This document shows positions 56,288-64,000 of a stretch of DNA of 64,000 nt, in pieces. The position numbers and the translations under genes are program-made. Under the pieces are notes generated by a model. It had not been told where the DNA came from. It was given only the letters and a program-made list of their open reading frames with translations, and did no database searches. Location: positions 124,001 through 188,000 of the forward strand of contig NC_009012.1 in the NCBI RefSeq assembly GCF_000015865.1. Direction: 5' to 3'. Origin of the DNA: Acetivibrio thermocellus ATCC 27405 (GTDB lineage Bacteria; Bacillota; Clostridia; Acetivibrionales; Acetivibrionaceae). Positions within the stretch are counted from its first letter, which is position 1, and each line of letters starts with the position of its first letter.

Positions 56288-56469
56288 AGAAAATATTTCT
56301 TGCAAATACTTTCATATTGTAGTAAATTATTGTAGAATAAAATTGTTATTTTTTAAAAACTATTGTTTTTCAGATAAAGAAATTGTCTGATATCGCATCT
56401 TTTAGAGTTACACTGAATTACTGACTTTTAGATGGGAGGACATATCAACGATGAAAAAGGAAGGTCAGT

Positions 56470-58107
56470 ATGATTAAAGGAATTGACAACGCAAACAGTT
56501 GCTGGAATGATTTTCAGCATGACAAGAAAGAGGGTTGGTTGTCATGGCTGGGAATATCGAATAAAGAGTCTTCCAAATTGTTCTTTATCATTGCCTCACT
56601 TCATATAATTATTGTAATGGTTCAGGCGTCAGGTAAATTGCCTGTGGGATTTCGGGCAGTAACAGGAATATTTGAGATCGGAATTTCAATTTTATTATCC
56701 TATCGCTTTGGCTATATTGGTATGTCTTTGTCTCTGATTACTAATGGTTTGGCGGCGATGCGTCTTTTTGTCATAGCCAGACAGCTGGATATGGTGGTGG
56801 CAAGCGAAGCCGGTCATTTAACAGGTGATTTGAGAATAATAACGGACAGTGCTCCGGGGCTTCTTCTGAATTTATCGGCGGCAAGGGTTGCTGTAATGAT
56901 AGTGTCAATAATTGTAGCATACTCCTATGAACAGGAACGCAAATACATAAACAGACTGGAGTGGCTGGCCTGTGTTGACGGAGTTACCGGAGTGTACAAC
57001 CATAGATACTTCCAGACAAGACTTGGGGAAGAAATTGAGAAAGCAAATTTAAGAAATGGTTCTTTGGCCTTGGTAATGATTGATGTGGATAATTTTAAAA
57101 AATATAACGACACCCATGGTCATATAGCAGGAGACAGGCTTCTTACGAAGACTGCCGAAATATTTAAGGCAAGTGCAAGACAAGAGGATATTGTCTGTAG
57201 ATACGGAGGAGATGAATTTGTCATATTAATGCCCGATGCCGATTCTAAAAGCATTATTTCCATGATTCAAAAAATAAGAAAAGAATTTTCAGACTTTTTG
57301 GACACCGAAGAGTTTAGAATACATAGAAATGAGATCAGCCTGTCCGTTGGATATTCTATATATCCGGAGCTTGCACGAAACAAAGACGATTTGATTATGC
57401 AAGCCGACAGTGCCCTTTATCAGGCGAAAAACATGGGAAGGAACAACGTGAGAATCTACAGGGATGTTTTTGAGGATATAAAGACATTTTTCAACTCAAA
57501 CGAACAGCAGCTGCTGGGAGGACTGAGAGCCCTTTTAGGTACGGTATCGGCGAAAGACAAGTATACCCTGGGACATTCGGAACGTGTCATGGAATATGCC
57601 GTAAGGATTGGAAAGGCCATGGGGCTTAGCAGCGAAAGGCTGCGTCTTCTTAAAATAGCCGCTCTGCTTCATGATATAGGCAAAGTGGAAATTCCCGAAT
57701 CCGTGTTGAACAAAACCGAGCCCCTGACCCCTGCAGAGATGAAAAATCTGCGGAGGCATCCGATGTATAGTGTTGATATATTGGAACCCTTGTCCAGTAT
57801 TGACATGCTGATTGATTCCATAAAATATCATCATGAAAGGTATGACGGCAAAGGATACCCTACCGGGAAGAAGGGTAAGGAAATACCGCTTGAAGCCCGG
57901 ATTTTATCTGTGGCGGATGCCTTTGACGCTATGTTGTCCGACCGTCCCTATAGAAAAGGAATGAAAATAAATGAAGTACTGGCTGAGTTGAAAAACAATT
58001 CCGGTACACAGTTTGATCCTGAAACAGTGGAAGCCTTTCTCAGCACTTTTGATAATTCTGACTGTGACAGTCATAGTATTAGTCATAGCATTGATGAAGC
58101 AATTTAA
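56470..58107 (+). CDS. GGDEF / HD-GYP membrane protein, copy B
   Basis: This 545-residue paralogue of the protein at 33782 has about four N-terminal membrane segments (about 30-155), a diguanylate cyclase domain with GGDEF at 246-250, and an HD-GYP phosphodiesterase domain (His401-Asp402; GYP 462-464). It keeps the product-inhibition site RQED (Arg237 to Asp240) five residues before GGDEF, which copy A lacks. GGAAGG precedes ATG 56470. It stands between gpmI/IS copy 2 and eno, and is not obviously connected with glycolysis. Confidence 0.9.
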   Translation: MIKGIDNANSCWNDFQHDKKEGWLSWLGISNKESSKLFFIIASLHIIIVMVQASGKLPVGFRAVTGIFEIGISILLSYRFGYIGMSLSLITNGLAAMRLFVIARQLDMVVASEAGHLTGDLRIITDSAPGLLLNLSAARVAVMIVSIIVAYSYEQERKYINRLEWLACVDGVTGVYNHRYFQTRLGEEIEKANLRNGSLALVMIDVDNFKKYNDTHGHIAGDRLLTKTAEIFKASARQEDIVCRYGGDEFVILMPDADSKSIISMIQKIRKEFSDFLDTEEFRIHRNEISLSVGYSIYPELARNKDDLIMQADSALYQAKNMGRNNVRIYRDVFEDIKTFFNSNEQQLLGGLRALLGTVSAKDKYTLGHSERVMEYAVRIGKAMGLSSERLRLLKIAALLHDIGKVEIPESVLNKTEPLTPAEMKNLRRHPMYSVDILEPLSSIDMLIDSIKYHHERYDGKGYPTGKKGKEIPLEARILSVADAFDAMLSDRPYRKGMKINEVLAELKNNSGTQFDPETVEAFLSTFDNSDCDSHSISHSIDEAI

Positions 58108-58270
58108 AAAAGGTTGATTTGTTTTCCCGGAAATATTAAAATGGAAATGTTGAAAAAATGTTTTAAGATGGGTCATTATGGATAAAATATACTATGGTTT
58201 TGCAATAAATGCTTTCTATTAATTGGACTTTGTGGTAATATGGTAGAAGGATGCAGTGTTAATTTTTTAA

Positions 58271-59608
<1,338 letters not shown>

Positions 59609-59719
59609 GATGCCAGGACTGGAACAATAGACAAAAAGGCCGATTTTTTCACGTGAAAGACAAGATACGCGAAAAACACTTCAGGATGAAAAAGTTTGAA
59701 AAAATATTGGCATTGATGC

Positions 59720-59748
59720 TTGTATTCTGCGTATTAGTATGTTACAAT
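59720..59748 (+). promoter_or_regulatory. Promoter of secG
   Basis: TTGTAT at 59720-59725 and TACAAT at 59743-59748 are 17 bases apart, with an extended -10 TGT directly before the -10 box. Confidence 0.6.
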
Positions 59749-59783
59749 GTATCTTGTCAATTTCTTAGGAGGTGCCTTTTAGA

Positions 59784-60023
59784 ATGCAAATAGCAGTTAC
59801 TATTTTACATTTGATTTTCTCAATATCGCTGATTGTCATTGTGTTGCTCCAGTCAGGCAGACGTGCAGGATTGTCGGGTTCTATTGCCGGCGGTGCTGAG
59901 ACTTTTTTTGGAAAGAACAAAGGAAGGACTATTGATGCTATTTTAGGTAAATATACAGCAGTTGCGGCCATAGGATTTTTGATTACTTCAGTTGTGCTGC
60001 AGCTTATTATAAATTCCAAATAA
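59784..60023 (+). CDS. secG: Protein-export membrane protein SecG
   Basis: SecG is the small auxiliary subunit of the SecYEG translocon. The 79-residue protein has two membrane helices (about 2-22 and 55-75) around the conserved QSGRRAGLSGSIAGGAETFFGKNKGR loop (starting about residue 23). ATG 59784 is chosen; the upstream GTG 59772 lies inside GGAGGT. A strong terminator follows, so it is monocistronic here. Confidence 0.93.
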   Translation: MQIAVTILHLIFSISLIVIVLLQSGRRAGLSGSIAGGAETFFGKNKGRTIDAILGKYTAVAAIGFLITSVVLQLIINSK

Positions 60024-60031
60024 GACAATTG

Positions 60032-60067
60032 AAAAAGGAAACTGTATTATTTGCAGTTTCCTTTTTT
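60032..60067 (+). terminator. Terminator of secG
   Basis: AAAAAGGAAACTG pairs with CAGTTTCCTTTTT around a 10-base loop. Confidence 0.92.
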
Positions 60068-60304
60068 GCTTTTTGTAGCTTTTCTATGCCTTTCTTTTTG
60101 TTTAATATATATTTCGAGATAATTTATGCTTAATACTCTATTTTATTCCTTGTAATTATTATTCTAATTTAGTAATATAATATTGGACTTTAAATTTGTC
60201 TGCATACTTTTATAACAACTGCGGTTATTTTTTTGGTTGTTGGTTGGGTTTTTATTATAATTGCCTTAAGCTATTCAATAATAAATTTGGAGGTATTGGT
60301 TTCG

Positions 60305-60856
60305 ATGGAAAGAGAACAGGCACTGGAAGAGTTGAAGGCCAGAATTGAAAATGAAAACTTGATAAAACATTCTCTTGCAGTTGAAGCAATAATGAAGGAT
60401 TTGGCTTTTTATTTCAAAGAAGATATAGATAAATGGGGTCTGGCAGGATTGCTCCATGACATTGACTGCGAAAAAACGGCGGGCGATATTTCAAAGCACA
60501 GCCTGGTGGGGGCTGAGATTTTAGAGTCCCTTGATATTGAAAGTTCAATTATATATGCCGTAAAAGCCCACAATGATTATCATGGTATTGAAAGAAAAAG
60601 AAAGATTGACAAGGCTTTATACTGTGCCGATCCTGCTGCAGGGCTTATAACTGCCGCAGCTTTGATTCTTCCTTCAAAAAAATTGGAAGATGTTACTGTT
60701 GATTTTCTTATAAGAAGAATGAACGAAAAGAGTTTTGCCAAAGGTGTAAACAGAGAGCAGATAAAGTCATGTGAACAGTTAGGCCTTTCTTTGGAGAAAT
60801 TTCTCGAAATCGCTTTGGAAGCAATGAAAAAGATTTCAGATGAATTAGGTCTTTAA
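60305..60856 (+). CDS. HDIG-domain protein (putative phosphohydrolase)
   Basis: This 183-residue protein has a single HD domain. NLIKHSLAVEAIM (about 17-29) gives the first His, GLLHDIDCEK (about 49-58) the HD pair, and a conserved AHNDYHG (about 86-92) follows. Proteins of this class are metal-dependent phosphohydrolases, often acting on nucleotides; the substrate here is unknown. GGAGGT lies 10 bases before ATG 60305. The frame extends further upstream to 60233 through a hydrophobic stretch, but that start lacks a ribosome site. It is monocistronic with a terminator downstream. Confidence 0.83.
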   Translation: MEREQALEELKARIENENLIKHSLAVEAIMKDLAFYFKEDIDKWGLAGLLHDIDCEKTAGDISKHSLVGAEILESLDIESSIIYAVKAHNDYHGIERKRKIDKALYCADPAAGLITAAALILPSKKLEDVTVDFLIRRMNEKSFAKGVNREQIKSCEQLGLSLEKFLEIALEAMKKISDELGL

Positions 60857-60891
60857 CAGTTTTTTAAAGAAGCCCATAACTTCAATACCAT

Positions 60892-60926
60892 AAAAAACCA
60901 GGGTTTAACAATCTTGGTTTTTTATT
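60892..60926 (+). terminator. Terminator after the HDIG gene
   Basis: AAAAAACCA pairs with TGGTTTTTT with further pairing inside the loop, followed by ATTT. Confidence 0.85.
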
Positions 60927-61047
60927 TGACCGAAATCAAAAAAAATATATTAAAGTGTGTGCTTTTTGGGAAAAATAGTACAATCAGACCAATTACTAAT
61001 AGAAGAAGGAGGGAACACGCTGTATAAAAATACAGCTTTGTAAAAAT

Positions 61048-63321
61048 ATGATGGATAGAAAAGAAAGAATACTGGCGTTTATGAGGGAGGATGCATACAA
61101 ACCTCTTTTATTCAGTGAATTGGTTACTGTACTGGACGTCCCAAAAAGCGACATCGGGTTGTTTGAAAACCTGCTAAAGGAGCTGGAGGAAGAAGGGCTC
61201 ATATTTAAGAACCGAAAAAACAGGTATGGAGTTCCTGAAAGAATGAATCTTGTATGCGGATACCTCCAGGGAAATGAGCATGGTTATGGATTTTTAATTC
61301 CCGATGACGAAAACATGAAGGATATATTCATTCCTTCCGGCGGTCTGAACGGCGCCATGCACAAAGACAGGGTTATAGCAAGGATCAATAAAAAAGGTAT
61401 CGGAGACAAAAGAGCCGAGGGTGAAATAATAAAGATTGTAAAAAGGGCCAACAAGACCGTTGTCGGCACGTTTGAAAGCAGCAAGTATTTTGGATTTGTA
61501 GTACCGGATGACCCGAGAATATCCGGGGACATTTTTATTCCGAAGGACGAGATAAATGGTGCAAAATCAGGTCAGAAAGTTGTGGCCGAAATTGTTGTAT
61601 GGCCGGAAAAAAGAAGAAATGCCGAGGGAAGGATAATTGAAATAATTGGTGACAAAGATGAGCCGGGTTCGGACATTCTCTCTATTATAAAAGCTTACAA
61701 CTTAAGAGAGGACTTCCCTGAGGAGGTAATAAGAGAGGCAAAATCAATCAGCCAGACCGTAACCGAGGATATGATAAAGGGAAGGCGCGACCTTAGGGAT
61801 TTGACCATGGTCACCATTGACGGCGAAGATGCCAAGGACCTGGATGATGCCGTTTCCATTGAAAGGCTTCCTAACGGAAACTACCGTTTGGGGGTTCATA
61901 TTGCCGATGTAAGCTACTATGTCAAAGAGGGCTCCCCTTTGGATAAAGAGGCTTTGAAAAGGGGTACCAGTGTTTATCTGGTGGACAGGGTTATTCCCAT
62001 GTTTCCAAAAGAACTTTCAAACGGTATTTGCAGCCTTAATCCCAAAGTTGACAGGCTTGCTTTCACCGTCATGATGGAGATTGACAAATCCGGCAGGGTT
62101 GTGGATCATGAAATATTTGAAAGCGTAATAAATGTTAATGAGAGAATGACTTATACCGACGTTTACAAGATTCTCGAGGAGAACGACGAAGGGCTTATTG
62201 AGCGCTACAAATACCTCTGCGACACCTTCCACACAATGAAGGAACTGGCTCTTATATTAAGAAAAAAGAGGATGGACAGAGGAGCCATTGATTTTAATTT
62301 TGACGAGGCGAAAATAGTGCTTGACGAAAAAGGTGTGCCGATTGAGGTTAAAAGATATGAGATGACCATTGCCAACAATATAATTGAAGAATTTATGCTG
62401 GTGTGCAATGAGACGGTCGCAGAACACTTTTTCTGGACAAACACACCTTTTGTTTACAGAATCCATGAAGATCCCGATCCGGATAAAATTGAGGCCTTCA
62501 GTGAGTTTGTACACAACCTGGGATATACGCTCAAAGGTATAAACAAAATTCATCCCAAGGCTTTGCAGGATGTTCTGGAGAAGGCCAGAGGCACAAAAGA
62601 GGAGACCATAATAAGCACGGTTATGCTGAGGTCTTTGCAAAAGGCCAGGTACAGCCACATCAACAGCGGACATTTTGGACTTGCCGCGAAATACTACTGC
62701 CACTTTACATCACCTATCAGAAGATATCCGGACCTTATTATTCACAGAATTATGAAGGAATATCTGAAAGGTACTGTAAATCCGGAAAGAGAAGATTTAT
62801 TAAACAGCAGACTTCCTGAAATTGCAAAGCTTTGTTCTGAAAGGGAACGGGCTGCGGAAGAGGCCGAAAGGGAGACCGAAGAGCTGAAGAAAGTTGAGTT
62901 TATGAAAAAGCATGAAGGACAAGTGTTTGAAGGTATAATATCAAATGTGACGTCCTTCGGCATGTTTGTGGAATTGGAAAACACTATTGAGGGCCTGGTA
63001 AGGATAAGCAGCCTGGAGGATGACTATTATGTGTATAATGACAAAAGTTACAGCCTGATAGGTGAAAGAAGCAGAAAGGTTTATCGGATAGGCGATGTGG
63101 TAAATGTCATGTTGATTAAAGCTGATGTGGCCGCCCGCAGGATTGAATTTACCATTGTTGACAAAAACAATGGTGAAAATGATGAGAAGGCTTTAGAGTC
63201 AGATGGAAAGGAGAATGGCAAACCTAAAAGAAAGCGCAGGAGAAAAACACCTGATGAAGCCGTGCTTCTTCATGTGCAGGGTAAAAAGAAAAAGAAGAAA
63301 ACTAAAAAAGCTAAAGTATAA
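61048..63321 (+). CDS. rnr: Ribonuclease R
   Basis: RNase R is a processive 3'-5' exoribonuclease acting on structured RNA. The 757-residue protein has an N-terminal winged-helix region (about 1-70), two cold-shock domains (about 70-215), and the RNB catalytic domain with DGEDAKDLDDAVS (about 255-267) carrying the metal-binding Asp residues. A C-terminal S1 domain (about 625-705) precedes a very lysine/arginine-rich tail. The start is unusual. AAGGAGGG lies over 30 bases upstream, and a perfect hairpin (GCTGTAT/ATACAGC) lies between it and ATG 61048. ATG 61051 is equivalent. smpB is not visible before the window end. Confidence 0.95.
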   Translation: MMDRKERILAFMREDAYKPLLFSELVTVLDVPKSDIGLFENLLKELEEEGLIFKNRKNRYGVPERMNLVCGYLQGNEHGYGFLIPDDENMKDIFIPSGGLNGAMHKDRVIARINKKGIGDKRAEGEIIKIVKRANKTVVGTFESSKYFGFVVPDDPRISGDIFIPKDEINGAKSGQKVVAEIVVWPEKRRNAEGRIIEIIGDKDEPGSDILSIIKAYNLREDFPEEVIREAKSISQTVTEDMIKGRRDLRDLTMVTIDGEDAKDLDDAVSIERLPNGNYRLGVHIADVSYYVKEGSPLDKEALKRGTSVYLVDRVIPMFPKELSNGICSLNPKVDRLAFTVMMEIDKSGRVVDHEIFESVINVNERMTYTDVYKILEENDEGLIERYKYLCDTFHTMKELALILRKKRMDRGAIDFNFDEAKIVLDEKGVPIEVKRYEMTIANNIIEEFMLVCNETVAEHFFWTNTPFVYRIHEDPDPDKIEAFSEFVHNLGYTLKGINKIHPKALQDVLEKARGTKEETIISTVMLRSLQKARYSHINSGHFGLAAKYYCHFTSPIRRYPDLIIHRIMKEYLKGTVNPEREDLLNSRLPEIAKLCSERERAAEEAERETEELKKVEFMKKHEGQVFEGIISNVTSFGMFVELENTIEGLVRISSLEDDYYVYNDKSYSLIGERSRKVYRIGDVVNVMLIKADVAARRIEFTIVDKNNGENDEKALESDGKENGKPKRKRRRKTPDEAVLLHVQGKKKKKKTKKAKV

Positions 63322-63335
63322 AGGGAGAGATTTGT

Positions 63336-63797
63336 ATTTTACTTGTAAGTGCATGCCTAATTGGAGTGAATTGTAAATATAATGGAAAAAATAATTTGAA
63401 TAAAAAGGTAATGAAGCTTTGTTCAGAAGAGACTCTGATACCTGTATGTCCCGAGCAGTTGGGGGGATGTCCCACGCCTAGAGTTCCTTCTGAGATAGCA
63501 GACGGTGACGGGGCGGATGTTTTGGATGGCAAAAGCAGGGTAATGAACAAAAACGGGGAAGATGTGACAGAATATTTTATAAAAGGGGCGCAAGAGGTAC
63601 TAAAGATTGCAAAAACCATGGGCATAAAGAAAGCGATACTGAAAGCAAGAAGCCCGTCCTGCGGATTTGGCAGTATTTATGACGGTACGTTTTCGGGAAA
63701 AACCAAAAGAGGCAACGGTGTAACTTCGGAAATTCTTGTAAGAAACGGTGTTTCAGTTTTGACGGAGGAAGATATATTAACGAAAGAAGATATATGA
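63336..63797 (+). CDS. DUF523 family protein
   Basis: DUF523 proteins are small cysteine-rich proteins of unknown function. Conserved elements are VSACLIGVNCKYNG at the N-terminus, CPEQLGGCPTPR (about 35-46) and KARSPSCGFG (about 101-110), which together could hold a metal or Fe-S site. The first in-frame GTG (63366) would remove the conserved SACLIG. No ATG, GTG or TTG lies upstream, but AUU 63336, six bases after AGGGAGAG, restores the full N-terminus and gives 153 residues. It follows rnr by 14 bases and is likely co-transcribed with it. Confidence 0.82.
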   Translation: MLLVSACLIGVNCKYNGKNNLNKKVMKLCSEETLIPVCPEQLGGCPTPRVPSEIADGDGADVLDGKSRVMNKNGEDVTEYFIKGAQEVLKIAKTMGIKKAILKARSPSCGFGSIYDGTFSGKTKRGNGVTSEILVRNGVSVLTEEDILTKEDI

Positions 63798-63889
63798 TGT
63801 GCGGCAGTATGATTATAAAAAACTATAAAAATGCAAAGAGAATGAAAAAAAGAAAATGAAAAAGAGGTATAAAATACAGGATGACGATT

Positions 63890-63920
63890 ATGAGGAGGTA
63901 AAATGCTTTTACCTCCTCAT
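63890..63920 (+). other. Perfect 14-bp hairpin near the window end
   Basis: ATGAGGAGGTAAAA pairs perfectly with TTTTACCTCCTCAT around a TGC loop. There is no T run behind it. It could terminate rnr-DUF523 transcription inefficiently, or be an RNA structure; its 5' arm contains a ribosome-site-like AGGAGG. Confidence 0.6.
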
Positions 63921-63957
63921 TAAAGACTGAGATTGTAAAATATTTTATGTAAACTAA

Positions 63958-64000
63958 TTGACTCCTTCTATGATAGAATAATAAAGTATAGGAGGAGTTT
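63958..64000 (+). promoter_or_regulatory. Possible promoter and ribosome site of the next gene
   Basis: TTGACT at 63958 followed after 16 bases by AATAAA, and then ATAGGAGGAG at the very end of the window, look like the promoter and ribosome site of a gene starting just outside. Confidence 0.35.

Overview
This looks like the chromosome of a spore-forming, low-GC Firmicute of the cellulolytic clostridia, most likely Acetivibrio (Clostridium) thermocellus or a close relative. The evidence is a complete sporulation set (spoIVFA/B, spoIIAA-spoIIAB-sigF, spoVAC-AD-AE), a secreted protein carrying a dockerin half-repeat with the Ser-Thr recognition pair typical of that species, AT-rich spacers, and the order Fe-alcohol dehydrogenase ... 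HPr ... gap-pgk-tpi-gpmI-eno, which I remember from that genome but could not check here. Almost every gene reads left to right.

Layout. 1-4.6 kb: cell shape and division (mrdA, minC, minD, minE) and mgsA. 4.6-7.9 kb: a UPF0180 gene, spoIVFA-spoIVFB behind a good sigma-E promoter, and metF on the other strand. 8.3-11.7 kb: a membrane protein, an iron alcohol dehydrogenase, trmB and yjbQ. 11.7-15.6 kb: an FMN-riboswitch-controlled ribD-ribE-ribBA-ribH operon. 15.7-17.9 kb: a PilZ protein, two tRNA-Gly genes and the mini-dockerin protein. 18.0-26.3 kb: hprK, a PHP phosphoesterase, murB, rapZ, yvcK, a glycogen debranching enzyme, whiA and HPr. 26.5-31.6 kb: spoIIA and spoVA operons and a CheX-like protein. 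31.7-32.2 kb: trmL.

Accessory region, 32.4-58.1 kb: two apparently identical 1,223-bp IS30-family elements (32410-33632 and 55051-56273) in the same orientation. Each has its own unusually long target duplication (15 and 14 bp), so they inserted independently and do not form a composite transposon. Each lies just upstream of a GGDEF/HD-GYP protein. Between them is a lipid or polyketide cluster: a KASIII-like protein without its cysteine, an ACP, a second KASIII-like protein, an acyl-AMP ligase, an alpha/beta hydrolase, a 2,754-residue iterative synthase (KS-AT-KS-ACP-ACP-ACP-KR-DH) and a phosphopantetheinyl transferase. The three tandem ACPs all have Thr where the phosphopantetheine Ser is expected. 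I see no enoyl reductase, so a polyene or hydroxylated acyl product is a reasonable guess. It is the best candidate for an undescribed system in the window.

Central glycolysis follows: gap, pgk-tpi and gpmI, then the second IS and c-di-GMP gene, then eno. The gap and pgk promoters share conserved upstream blocks. The window ends with secG, an HD-domain protein, rnr and a DUF523 gene. Two genes (spoIVFB and the DUF523 gene) appear to start at AUU.
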